Origin: Teratosphaeria epicoccoides
Taxonomy: Eukaryota > Ascomycota > Dothideomycetes > Mycosphaerellales > Teratosphaeriaceae
Length of the DNA: 64,000 bases
Assembly: GCA_021401465.1 (NCBI GenBank)
Contig: JADDMT010000024.1
Span: 248,001-312,000 of the forward strand
Direction: 5' to 3'
Shown piece after piece: positions 34,295 to 46,176 of the stretch (position 1 is its first letter; each line of letters opens with the position of its first letter). The position numbers were made by a program, and so were the translations under genes. The notes beneath the pieces are model-generated. The model was not told where the DNA came from, did not search any database, and worked only from the letters and a program-made list of their open reading frames with translations.

Positions 34295-35394
34295 ATGGAG
34301 GCCATGAAACAGGGCCTGATCAAGTATAATACTTTTCGATGCTACAGTATCTCGACGCTCTGAAATGCCACTGACACTGAAACAGGCTCTTCGAAGAGAA
34401 GAAATTGATCGACTTCACGATCACCTGCGGTCCATACACATTTGGCGTACACAAAGCAGTTATCTGCTCGCAGTCTCAGTACTTCGCTGCCTTGCCAAAC
34501 TTCGTTGTGGGTACTGGATATCACGCTCAAAGTTGCCACAAATCAAGCAGTCAACGCTTGGTCCTGTGAACGGCATCAAACGAGCGGCCTCACACTATTG
34601 AAAGATGGACTGAGTAACAGTAGCTGATGCCCGTGACAGGAAGGCGCGAACAACAAGATTGACCTCAAAGCCACCGGGAGCGCTGATGGAGATGACTCGT
34701 GCGACGATCCGGAGGCCATCAAACACATGGTCCAATTCTTCTACCACCACGACTACCGCGCCAAAAACGTGTTTGACGCCCCGAGCGCGGCATCGGTATT
34801 GGCACAACCGCCCCGTCACGTCTCCTACAAGTCGGCGACGAAGCATCGCCCACCAGTGCCGGATACGGACGGCAATATGATCATGCACGCCCAGGTCTTC
34901 GCGGCCGCTTGCAAGTATCGTGTGCCTGCTCTCGAGAATGTCGCCTCAGACAAGTACGTTCGACATACCAGTCGGAGTAGTTCCTGTGTTATGTATGATT
35001 GACATTGCGCAGGTTCAATGCCGCGGTCAGCGCAAACTGGGATCACCATTCTTTCGCCGAAGCAGCACGCATCGTCTTTACCACAACGCCAGAGGACGTG
35101 GCGGCCTTGCGCGCAGTCGTCATCGATACCATCGACCAGCGCTCGGCTCTCTTATCCAAGGTCGAGGTCAAGACTTTTGTCAAATCCGAGCCAGATCTGA
35201 TGTACTCGCTGCTTTGCAAGAACTATGGCGTGCTCGATGCAGGCGCCGAGAAGGTACAACTGGAGGAGGCCACGAACAATGGCGCTCTTTGTGAAAGTTG
35301 CTACTGTGAGTTGCCTTCGTGGCGTCGCGCATGGTGCGGCCACCAATATCGTTCTTGCTGCCAGAGCTTCTGCTATCTATGCGGTGATCCGTGA
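34295..35394 (+). CDS. BTB/POZ domain protein with cysteine-rich tail
   Basis: Exons 34295-34323, 34386-34506, 34640-34953 and 35013-35394 join in phase to 281 aa. The BTB fold is seen in LIDFTITCGPYTFGVHKAVI, CSQSQYFAAL, EAIKHMVQFFYHHDY and HAQVFAAACKYRVPALENVA. BTB domains dimerise and often link substrates to Cul3 ubiquitin ligases or act in transcription; fungal members of this type are numerous and uncharacterised. After the BTB region come a helical segment (FAEAARIVFTTTPEDVAALR) and a short C-terminus with eight cysteines in about 35 residues (CESCYCELP, then CGHQYRSCCQSFCYLC), probably a zinc-binding knuckle. Each intron has a consensus donor (GTATAA, GTGGGT, GTACGT) and a CAG acceptor. 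Confidence 0.85.
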
Positions 35395-36893
35395 ATACAC
35401 ATCATGCGGCATAGGTGTATGCGACAGCACTCGGCTATGTGAGGCTAGGGGCACGAGCTCTCGCGACTGTAATTGCACAAGCTCACAGGAGCTTTTCTGT
35501 TGGGTATGGACGATCGAGAGCTGCGGCAAAAATTCGTTGTCTGGCCGATGAACGTCTCAGCAACGTATCCTTTGGAGAGAAAGTGTAAGCCTTCGCCTCC
35601 GAGGCCGACTACATAGGGGCTGTACAAGCGAGATAAGTGTGACATGTCGGGACCATTGTGCCCTCGAGATGCAGCAGTACTATTTGCTAATAATCAGGAT
35701 CTGGATTCCTGCTTTGAGTACGTGCACTGCACGGAGCACGGCCTGCTACATCGTGGCGCTTGAATAGCACTGCAGACACGCGCCTCACATTGGCCGCATT
35801 CACAGCATAAAGCGCAGTGAAAAGATCAGGTTAGTCAGAGGACGGGCTTGAAATTTGCTGTGCCTGCGCATCGCTCGATGCCAGATCAAGAGCAATCTAG
35901 GCATGACCGCAGGGTTGTACTAATATTGGTGTCGATCTATGGTCACGACTTTGCTTGACACACGCCAGTGAGCTAGCCCACACGGCTCACGAATATTGCA
36001 GACACCCTATAGCTCCAATCCATTCGAACCTCTGAGCGACCCTGAACCCTCAGGAGCGGCCAATCTCGCTGCTGCATTCTAGAGTCTGACCTTGCGCCGA
36101 GAGCGCGTTACTAGTTCTTCTATCTCATCATCCAACAGGTCCTCACTCTAACCTCATCCTCCTCCCTTGCCTTCCCACGCAGAAAAAACAACATATTGAC
36201 AACTCACCTGCGTGCAATCGCCATAAATATCGTACCGTAGTCATGAAGAGTGCCGCATGAGCATGGGATTTCCTGCTCCTTGGTCAGCAATCAGGACCCG
36301 AGCCTAGTCTGAATGAATATAGAACCAGGCTGGCACGTACTTGACCGCTGTGCCAACTTGGTCCTCGCCGCGCCGAAGCTCGCAAAAGCTGTGAGCAGCA
36401 AGACTGGAATTGTCGTCTCCATTTCTGGTGTCAACACGTTGCGATTTGGTCTGCCTGGGCGCTGTCCTTCGTAGGTGAGTTTCTCAGGAAAAGGATCTTG
36501 ACAGAAGAATAAACTCCCGCCCTCTAGCACTCCTCTCCCTCCCGTGCCGCAATCTCTAGTTGAACGAGAGAAGGTCAAAGCTGTTGTGCGACTGATGGAT
36601 GCTGACTCGCTACTGTCTCGATACTTGACCTGTTGTCGCATAGATGACAACGCCTCGAATCTACTCTTCGGTGACTATCGCCGCGACCGTGCTTGGCTCA
36701 GCTAGTCCGCGGAGACATTGCACGACCTGCAGAAGGTAGGGCAAATGGCAGATTGATCCAAAGATCAGTGAGGAGTCGGACCCGACAGCGGCTTTATCGG
36801 TGAATCTGTCATCAGTGGAGGAATTGTTCCGCTACAGTCCCGCCCATTCATGTGCAGCATCCGTCCACGGTATGCATACAGACGAAGGACTAG
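35395..36893. other. Intergenic, no gene seen
   Basis: 1.5 kb between the 3' end of the BTB gene and the 3' end of the Zn2Cys6 gene. A pyrimidine-rich patch at about 36115-36185 looks like a leader or promoter, but no coding exon follows convincingly. The minus frame at 36291-36650 has no motif. Confidence 0.45.
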
Positions 36894-39320
36894 TCATATG
36901 ATTGGAAATGCGTCTGGAAAGGCAGCCGGATCTCGAATCAGTTGATCCCAGTATTGCCAATCAAAATTCTCGTTGTTGAAGTTGTCCAACATCAGCCCAA
37001 TTGAATCCGTGGCGTCATTGCTGGCACTTTGGATTGTGGTCTCCGGTTTGGACGAACCAGCAAAGGTATCAAAAGAGCTCCAGGACCTGGGATTTGAATC
37101 ACTCGGCGTACTGTCCATGGCCGTACTGGCGACTTCCCTCTTCACCAAAAACCGTCGCAACTGTGTGATGAGGCCTGGCTCTGGTTCCAATCTTCCATGC
37201 GCAGGCTGTGTGTCCCAACTTCGCAAGGTAAGCTTGCAGATCGCGAGGTTGAGTGCTCGCTTCTGAGTCATGAATTGCGGGTGTAACTCAAAAATCTTCT
37301 CGACTTTAGACCACACTTCACCTGGATCAGTGACGGCCGGTGAGCCTCTTCGGACCTCGTCCAACAGCCATATGAGTGGATCGAATTGCAGGAATGATTG
37401 GAGATGCCATGAGTAGCGCGAGAGGATGGGGTTCGATAGCACAGATGTGCAGTAGTCCATGACTCGCAGTGCAATTGCATAAACTGCCTTTCTCTCTTCT
37501 AGGTTGGTATGTGCCTCCTTTTTCATTCTAGGCAGTCTGAGGCGTAATCGAGCCATGGACATGGCACCCCGGCCCATTGCCAAGGTAAGACAATGCAAGG
37601 GCTCAACGATGTCGCAATAGCGGAAGAACTTGCTTTCAAGAGTGTTTTCGAGCTCGTCAAGATCTTTCTCGATCGAAGAAATTGCGTCGCGATCATCGTC
37701 CTCGAACAAGTGGTCGCGTATACCGAGCCATGGCCTACTCCTCTGATGGAACTTTCCAATTTCGGCGCGGCACATGCAGAACATCACTGAGACGAGATAT
37801 GATGGTCAGCAGATGCCTGTTGAAATGCTATCAAGCACAGATCGAACTCTACGACGAACGTCACGACCAGACCCGGCCTTGACGGGTAAAAACAGTGGTC
37901 AATGGGATCTCGGGAAGAGTATACGCGCATTGTCGAACTTACTGTCAGTCGCTCCGGTACGCTCCTTTGGCTTTCCAGCCATGTCTGGCCAGATGTCTTC
38001 ATCATTCAAGTTCAACGCTTGCCGAGTATCCCAACTGTCGTAAGTAACAGCTATGCCTGTCCCGCTGACATGGGCCGACATCCCGTCCAGGGGAAGCAGC
38101 TGCCAGAAAACCCTCCTATGCACCTCGACGTCAAATGGATTGAGTCCAAGAGCCTCACCATCACGATGCAAACCCATGCGCTGGGCGATTCTGACAGCGA
38201 CGCCGGTCAGGATCCAAAATGTATGTGGATCATAAGTGCTTCTCACTGAGAGTAGAAACAAAATATAAGCCTGAAGCACCATGAGTTCGCTTGTGCGCAG
38301 GAAGTTGACATTGACCATAGCTTGACGGAGGGCTTCATAGAATCTGGATTGCAGAATTGATCGGAACTGACCAAGCTTTTCTTGGCATTCTTGGTCACTC
38401 ATTGCTACCACCGCAAAGTGGTATATCGCAAACAGCAAGCATTCACTAGCCTTGGAAGCTATGCTTGGGTTGGCCGCGGCTCGAGCAACCAGGGCCCGGC
38501 CACTCGGCACATGCACGACCTTGGCAATCGGCTCAACATGCGATACGTATGTATTCCAAAGCTTCATCGCTACATCATATGCTGGGTGGTAGTCCAGCAG
38601 AGATCGGTATGCTGAAGCACCGCCGCTCAAAAAATATGATGACACTGGATCGCTGGCAGCAGCTGCCTCGGCCAGTGTTCGTTCGGCGTCATCGACATGC
38701 TCCTCTTCATCTGAAGACGGATTCAAGTCATCTTCCCCTAGGTCCTTCCAGAGAGTACTGTCGATGTAACGAGACTTGCCGCGGCCAGACAACAGCTTGC
38801 CGGTACGGCCCTCAGCTGCGGCGGGCGTATACACCTGGTGATGATGCGACACAGCCTCGGGTGGCGAGTCGACTTGACCTTGGTCTAATAAGCCATGCTC
38901 ACGCAGTATGCGTTCGTACTGCTCGAGCCTTGCATGCATATCTTCAGCTTGCTTTCGCTTTCGTTTCCTGGGGGCTGGCGCCTCGTAACGGCAGTCTAGT
39001 CGACTTTTCTTACACGTGGAACAAGGCGGCCCATTCTTAGGACACTTGACTTTGCGTCGCGCGCAGATCACGCAAGAAAAGCTCATTGTCGGGGCAGGGT
39101 TTGTGTCGCTTGGCGGCATGGGCTTGGTATTGGTCGAGGCTGGTGCTATGGCTACGGGCTTGGGCTGAAGAGGCGTGGGCCGCGTGGCTGCCGGGGTGTC
39201 GTGTGCTGTCATTGCGGGTGAAGAACTGCTTGAACTCGCCTTAGATACTTGACAATCAGGCAGCCTTCGATGGATCTCAACGAAAGCTTGAACATGGCCG
39301 TCATGATCGAGCGGAAACAT
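36894..39320 (-). CDS. Zn2Cys6 transcription factor
   Basis: Two exons, 39320-37943 and 37786-36894, joined by a 155-nt intron in phase. The binuclear zinc cluster is complete: six cysteines spaced C-x2-C-x6-C-x6-C-x2-C-x6-C in CVICARRKVKCPKNGPPC and the following CSTCKKSRLDC. A basic linker (PRKRKRKQ) and a coiled-coil-like dimerisation helix (MHARLEQYERILREHG) follow. The middle carries a fungal-specific regulatory domain: LLFAIYHFAVVAM, LMVLQAYILFLLSVRS, GVAVRIAQRMGLHRDG and HRRVFWQLLPLD. It should bind CGG half-sites as a dimer and regulate unknown targets. The ATG at 39320 is the first in frame; an ATG at 39212 would give a more usual short N-terminus. No biosynthetic genes lie next to it. 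Confidence 0.9.
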
Positions 39321-39911
39321 GAACCTGGGAGCAAGTGCGGGTGCTCGGAACAACTCTGCTCCGCCCAGCTGTTTACATAAGCAACGGTGCCATGCCTTCA
39401 CCTGTGAGTGGAGCTATTCGATCGCTCACTAAGGGCAATCTTCGTTTATTGACGTGCAAGACAGCTTGTGCAAACATTTTCATTGGATTCTACCGCTTTG
39501 CCTAACTCAAAATGTTGGTGTTATCGTCGAGTGCTGAGCATCCTGTCAAATGTTCGAATAACCATTAACTGATCAAGTTGACGTCTTTGATAGAGATCGT
39601 ACTTCCTCAGAAGCACGACTGGTAGGTACATGTGGGTAAGTTAGGATCTGCGACGTTGATCACGTAGCGTTCGACGCCGAGGAGAGGATCATTGAGGTTA
39701 TTTTGTAAGCATGTATTAAACAGTCGGGTGACACAAGTCCTGCTGGACGATTACTACACACGCGCTGCCTAATATGCTCGCGCTCCTCGAAGATCGCCGT
39801 GAGCCTTTTCGAACGCCAAGCCGATCAAAATCACCCATTCCAAGCCATGCCTACGAATCATGCACAATCGTCTATTACATTAGAATAGTCTGTCGATATC
39901 CCGATATTTGA
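39321..39911. other. Intergenic, Zn2Cys6 gene promoter
   Basis: 591 bp. It holds the promoter of the Zn2Cys6 gene and the 3' region of the velvet-like gene. No other feature was seen. Confidence 0.5.
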
Positions 39912-40610
39912 TTAAGCACGTTGCTGTCTTCTTGGTATAGCAGCAATTCGGCGCTCAACCCTGATCGACTCGCTGTCTACGGACGCAATACTGGTGCCAC
40001 CCCCGCTGCCGGAAGAACTCATTTTGATGAGCGTGGTGCGGATACGATATGTACCCGATTGTCGAATGAGCAAGCCTGGGAAAGAGAAACAGCCCAAAGG
40101 CACCAGGAACGGTTCGTTGCTGACGAGACGCTCGGCGCAATCTTCAGGTATCGAATGCACCGAGTCAAACATCTTCTGGCCCGTCATGATGCCAGGCTCC
40201 AGGGGAACTCTGTCGCCACTTCGGCTGTCCGCAACGAGTGACGAAACGGCGAAATACCTCGATGTATCGATTGCTGCTGATATTGATCGATCCGAAGAAG
40301 GCAAGCGCAAACTTAGCATCACCGAAGTCTCTATTGGCGTTCCAAGCGCAAGGGCGCTGGGAGGCTGGCTCAAGACGTCGAGCTCGAAACGCGCTCGTTG
40401 CGCGCTGCTGTCTTCTCCTCGTGAAGGTGAATGCCTCCTTCGGTGACTGCTCTCCTTCTTGGGCGACCTCGGGTCTCGAGAGTCTCGTTTTGATCTGCTG
40501 TGTTCTTTGTCACCGCCGTCCCGGTGACGTCGACTGCTATCCTTGCGGCTTGAGGAGGCAGCATCGACTGCTCGTGGACCGGGATCACGGAGATACGTTC
40601 TGTCAGCCAT
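39912..40610 (-). CDS. Small velvet-domain-like protein
   Basis: Single exon of 232 aa from the ATG at 40610. Residues about 18-65 are rich in Arg, Lys, Ser and Asp (RHRDGGDKEHSRSKRDSRDP type), likely nuclear. From FELDVLSQPPSALALG onward the sequence follows the plan of the velvet domain: QPP near the start, a variable middle, a strand pair around RYFAVSSLV, GIMTGQKMFDSVHSI, and the end strands CFSFPGLLIRQSGTYRIRTT. Velvet proteins bind DNA as homo- or heterodimers and link light, development and secondary metabolism. This member is shorter and more divergent than VeA, VelB or VosA, so the assignment needs a profile search. It lies upstream of the Zn2Cys6 gene on the same strand. Confidence 0.6.
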   Translation of the reverse strand: MADRTYLRDPGPRAVDAASSSRKDSSRRHRDGGDKEHSRSKRDSRDPRSPKKESSHRRRHSPSRGEDSSAQRARFELDVLSQPPSALALGTPIETSVMLSLRLPSSDRSISAAIDTSRYFAVSSLVADSRSGDRVPLEPGIMTGQKMFDSVHSIPEDCAERLVSNEPFLVPLGCFSFPGLLIRQSGTYRIRTTLIKMSSSGSGGGTSIASVDSESIRVERRIAAIPRRQQRA

Positions 40611-43600
40611 CGCGGTAGGCTGCTGCTGTCGTTGGCGTTGTGCAAGTGGTGTCGCGTGAGGTCTGAATAGGGTTGGCTTGAAACGAAACGGTTTTTGCAA
40701 GTCCAAAGTTTAAAGGATGGTCGGCTGAATGATTCTTCGTATGACCACACCACGTCTCAACCCCACGATGGTGATCTAACTGGGTGGACAACGCGCAGAG
40801 ACAAGAAGATCGATGTGGCTGGTTCCTGCTGGATTTCTGTCTGCCCCACGGCTGGACGGAGGAGATCGTTGGCGGAATGGTCTGAAACGCAAGAGCAAAT
40901 GTTGATGGTATCGCAGGACACCTATATGTTCGTTCGCGGCTTGGTTGGGTTGAAGGGAAACAGTGATGGACCTATAAGCGCTGTGCCTCTGGTCTATTAT
41001 ATTGGCCGGCCTGGCAACATTAGTGCTTTGCGTAGGGCGGCAATGACTTCTTCAGGACGTGTCTTGCATGATCTTTGATACTTGCGTCGGACGGGAAACG
41101 CATCCGAAAGCCAGCGCCTCGTCTTGTTGTCCGCTCAAGTGCCGGATACGGTGGGGGCTGCAGAGCCCGCTGAGTGCAATAGCGAGTGATTTGCGCAACA
41201 GACCGGCTTGTCTCCAGGCCTCAGCTCGACTGGCGAGAACGATGACGGCCCTGCGCAACCACCATCCGCATCAGGGGCAGATGAGTGAGCTGTGGAAGGC
41301 ACATGGCTTACGCCATGGCTTTACAGTAGGCGAACGCTTCGCTGCATGCAACTCATGGGTACCTCGTCGGTCTGCCGCAGAGATCCAAGATCTATCGACC
41401 CGGGAAGTCACTTTGGCACGCGACTGTAACCACCGGGTCGGGCGCTGAAATTATAGGAACCATATGCACTCGTCAATGCGTTCCATGACTTGTCTACAGC
41501 GCCGTAGTCTCACTGAGTGTATGCTCACCTAACATTGCTTCTTGCCAATAAGGAATATCGTTCTGGACGCATGCGGCGAGCTCGGCAGTGTTCCGGCCCT
41601 TCTGGCCAGGCCCCATCTGGCTGAAGCCCAGCGCTGTGCCGCTCTTGACAGTAGGATGCGGGTTTTCGGTATTTTGACAGATGTTCAGAGTCGAACTACT
41701 CTACTCGGCTCTCGGCAGGCCGAAGATCTCCGGTGCCAAAGCCATGTCCCTGGAATTTGACATGGATGCATTTGAAATAGGGCGACCAAACAGCTCTGCC
41801 ACAGTCTCCGCCACGCGATCTCCCGCTCGATGTCCGTCTCGACCTCACGAACCACGATTGACAGGAACACTAAGCCTCAACATCCTTGTCTGTACGATGA
41901 TTCCAGGTTCGATTGGGCGTCAAAATTAGCCTTGCTTGATCTAGAAATTGCATACTTCCAGATCGATCGCAGGTCGAAACGCAGAGCCTCGTGCTGTGAC
42001 ACGACTGGGCTATCTTTTCCTTGTAGACTTCGATGGTGAAACTGGGTGCTTGGATGTTTGATGTGCTGATGTAGCTTCGATTATGACATAAAAAGCCGTA
42101 CTGCTACTCGTCACATTTTGACCCCTCACGTAGACACCAGCATCTACACGGCAGAGTCGTCAAAGGCTACGACCATGTTGCCGAGAAAAGCGTTTACTGC
42201 CATTCTTCAATGAACCGCCTGAACTCTATCGTCGTCTGGAAAGCGCCTCTCACAGGAAGCGTGCTGGCAGATCGAATCTGGACGGCACTGCTCGAGCGGC
42301 ACCGTCTAATGCTCCTGGGACTGTCAAGATGCAAATAGTCTGGCCAACCTGCGTCGGCTGTGCAACCAGCTATGACGAGAACGGTGAGAGAGCGCATCCC
42401 GACTGTGGCGCTACCAGCATCACGCAAGAAGAGCCGCCATATTCGACCGAGTCAGTCGCCATGCAGATACAGTTGTTCGTACCATTCGCTGCCTTTCCGT
42501 CATAGCAAAAGGATCCAAAGCATACTCTGTGAGGCGGAAAGTGGCAACAGCTGTGCTTCAATGCGGAACGGCGCCAGGCCACCACTGCGAAACCATCCCA
42601 ATCCGGCAGAGAATGGCTAGAATGATGCAGGAGGCACGGCATGCGCCATCTCTCGCATTGCTCCTGGACTTCTACCTTATCGGAACACCTTTCCGCGCGC
42701 CCCGGAAGCCCTCCGTGCATCTAACTTTCAGGCGCAGATGGCGGCCACACTCTGTGCGTGACGTATTGTCTGTTGACATACTATATGAGGCTTCACCTCT
42801 GCATTACTGGGTTACATCACGGGCTTAAAATGGGGCGCCCTCCTTACCTCATGATCTATGGCTGATGCTTAAGCAGAAGTCTTTTTCGTTCAACCGGTCC
42901 GGCTTCAATACCTTGCAACAAGGCTTGCCAGATCTCGAGGCACACGAGCACCAGCCTGGATGACTTCATTGGGTCGAAGCAGAGAGGCTCAGGTGCGGCT
43001 CGCACAAACCAATCTTACCCCGCAAGGAGTATTGAAGATGAGGCATCGGCAGGAGCTTTGCTTCGTTCGTCTAGCATGAAAGATGCGTTAAGGCCGTTCT
43101 ACTCGTATTGTGTGCTTGGTGGAGATCACCGTAGTGTCTTCCTGGACGGAGACCTGGAGCGATGCATCATGCGACAGCTAACGCAAGGCCATTTTGTCCA
43201 ATTCACCATCGCCACAGCGGTAGTCCTCGGAGATGCCCTTTGGTCGTGCTTGCGTGAGACGTCGAAAGCGATTTCGAGAAATCTGTCATGCTATGTTTCA
43301 AGTACACACGGCAACACTTTCTCGAGGCTGAAGCGTGAGTATCTTGCTACACCCAGTCATTCTGCTTGTGCTTTCGAAGCCAATGTTTGAATATCTAATC
43401 TGAACATCACGGCTGCATACCTCTATTTCGAACCCTTCGAAATTCCATGCACCAGTCGGCTGCGATTCAATGTGATCACCGGGATCTTCGCACCGTTCGA
43501 GACGTTCAACGGCCCATGTACCGATCACTTGCAGAGGTCCAGAAGCGACATGCAGACGGCAAGACTGGTTGTACACTCCTAGGTGTCCAAGGCTGCTGTG

Positions 43601-44455
43601 GGTGGACCAGGATCAAGCATTGCCGGTCCAAGCTCCATGGGTGATATTCCGAGCGCGTGCGAAGCACTCCATGAAGACAGTGCGAGGGCACGATCATTTT
43701 CGCTCTGTAGTCTCGCGATGATGATTGTCTGTCATGCCTTGTTTGCCGTAAAGAACTCCACAATGGCCTCTGTTAGTCTCACTCTCGATGTCACTGCCAG
43801 GCTCAAGATCGCATCTGGGAATGTGCACATGGTCATCCCGCGGCGCCAACAGCCAAAACAAACGAAAGCGCTGATGAAGGCACCGAGATCAACCCTTGGC
43901 GTTTCCTTTCAGGCCCAGGAAAACCGCTTTTTCTCAAATCACGCCGCAACAGTATTTTCATCAGCACTGACATCCGCACTGGCTTTCAGGCAGTGCCAGA
44001 TGTACGTTGAATGAGTGGGCACAGGTCTATTCTGTAGTGAAGGAGTAGCCATGAACGCAAAGAACTCTTTTGCCAATGTACACTCAGCAAGAGCAGACAG
44101 GCTGCATGAGAGTGGAGCTTTGCGTCGGTCATGCCTGATGTCTTAATAATCGCGTCGATCTTGATCGTCGAGAGTCGAAGAGCGGAACGGATGCCAGTAG
44201 TGAATGTATCGTAATATGGCAATTTTGAGCAAACCATCCATCTCACATGAGGGCGGCTGAGGCGGTACGCTGCTGAGCGGAAGGCTCCAGCGTTTTGAAC
44301 ATCAACAAGCATGTGTCCGCATTGCTTCCGTACCCTTGGACCGGCAGAAACCTGCGATATTGCATGCCCGATCTCTAGATCTCCCGCTCTCAACCATCAG
44401 TGAATTCCATGCAACCAAGTGTGAGACGCTCCGACCTCATCGCGGACCTCATCAT
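40611..44455. other. Gene-poor interval
   Basis: 3.8 kb with many short frames on both strands and no motif I recognise. Two frames look slightly less random: a plus frame at 41059-41448 and a cysteine-containing minus frame at 42370-42720. Neither has a domain, a good start context or clean splice partners, so neither is called. No relic of a known family was found. Confidence 0.45.
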
Positions 44456-44916
44456 CTATTGCACCCTAGCAGACAGCTTCTTCCATGCCTCTCCATTGAC
44501 AAACTCAATAGTATGCGTGATTTTGCTGCTGTCCGCGTTGAAGTTGAGCACAAAGAAGCTCTGGATCGGACCAAAGTCGTACTGCTTCTCTATGAAAAGG
44601 GCAGTCTTGCGCTGCTCGACGTCTTGAATCGTTTGAAGGACCTGCTCGCACCGTCGACGTTAGCAATAGTTCCACAATCTCCCTCAAGTCGCATGCTGCT
44701 GTCACGCACCTTGATCTCCTTGCTACCGAGGGCACCAGCAGCCTTCTTGATGATGTCAAGCTTCTTCTCGTTGTCATGCTGGCCGACCCCAAGCGAGGCC
44801 GGGAGGAGATCGTGCTTTGCATCGGGTGCAAGAATGGAGTTCAAAGCATCGACGTCGCCTTTGCTTTGGGCGTCAATGAACTTTTGAGCCAAATCTTTCT
44901 GCTGTTCGCGGGCCAT
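44456..44916 (-). CDS. NTF2-like / SnoaL-like small protein
   Basis: Exons 44916-44710 and 44641-44456 are joined by a 68-nt intron (GTGCGT...GCTAAC...GAGCAG, phase 0) to 130 aa. The N-terminus (AREQQKDLAQKFIDAQSKGD, then VDALNSILAPDAKHDLLP) forms the helices of an NTF2-like cone. After the splice come strands IEKQYDFGPIQSFFVLNFNA and ITHTIEFVNGEAWKK, matching the curved sheet. Proteins of this fold may be small enzymes, such as isomerases or cyclases, or simple binding proteins; no catalytic Asp/His pair can be named here. Reading through the intron gives a 108-aa frame that ends early, so the splice matters. No neighbour suggests a pathway. Confidence 0.75.
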
Positions 44917-46176
44917 GATAGCTGTGTCGATGCGGACCTATGCTTTGCTTGTGATCGTTCAGACCGAATGTCACGGATTGGCCAGACCAGGGAACCTATT
45001 TTTCTTACCAAGGGCAAATCCATAGGAAATGGCGGTCCCAGGCTCTTAATGTATGCTACTCCGATCGCCACACCTAGCAAGGGTTGGGACTCTGGTTGGC
45101 CAGAACTGCAACATTTGGTTCCTGTCACGCACGATGCTGACGGTGGCTTGCGGATATTATGCCTGAGTTTACCTGGCCGCCGCTAGCAACTGCACAATGG
45201 CTATCTGAACTATGTGTCAGCCATTCACGTGGCATACAGGACGTCAAAGTGAGGCTGTTGCTTGACGAGCACCTGGCGGTGAAGCTGCAGGGACGCCTTA
45301 TGGCGCTCATCGGCGTATTTCAATGGGTCGAGCACTGAGTGACAATGCAGGTGGTGGTGATTATGTAGCTAATGCGCGCTCGACGAGCCAGAGGCCCTGC
45401 TGCCCCTGCATCTTGCGGATGCTAGCCGATCATCAGCTTGCGTGCTGTATCGGGAAGAGACCTTAGAGCAAACCTTCTTGTTGCAAGACACGAGGTTGCA
45501 GCAAGATCCAAGGCATTCACTGTCCCTCTCGGTTGCACACGATATACTTGCCAGCAAGCACGGTCGGAATGTACGATCGCGCGGACTTCCCAGTCTTGAA
45601 AGTCCGATATCAACAATGTTGCCAGTCAACAACATTTCTTTCGTCTGAGATGATGGCGCGCCGACGCAGTGATGCAGTAGCGCCAGTACCTGCATCCACA
45701 GCTGTAGACCTGCATGGACACCCAAAAATCAATGAGCTTCGGGCCATGGCAAATCGGAAGGTGATGTGTAAGATAAGCGGAGTGTCATAGCCAAGATGTC
45801 CGTGTACACATGATCGTGACGGCGCCCGTAGTCGCAGACTTATCAACAAGAATCTTGCATGTGCTTAACATCACCTATCCAGCAAAGCGAGCCCCATTCT
45901 ACAGTACAGTCCGTTCATTGCTTGCTCTCACGAGCTTTGTCGCGCGCGATATCGGTGAGCACGACGATGATGCCCGTCATGTGTTATCCATCGATCATCA
46001 CCAACCCACCAACCAGTCGAAAGATTCGTCCGTCTTCTCATCATAATCATGCCGCCATGTGATCCATATTCAAACCTTCAACATTGATGCATTTCTCGCA
46101 CACATCATCCACAGTCCCAGGATATCCAATGACCAAACGACGTCGCTCGTCGGACACCACCGACCGGCGCAATTAC
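44917..46176. other. Intergenic, no gene seen
   Basis: 1.26 kb between the NTF2-like gene start and the aquaporin 3' end. Short overlapping frames only, with no motif. Confidence 0.5.

Noticed and set aside
42370..42720. Cysteine-containing minus frame, possible small secreted protein
   Set aside because: The start is not an ATG, there is no signal peptide, and cysteine spacing matches no family.
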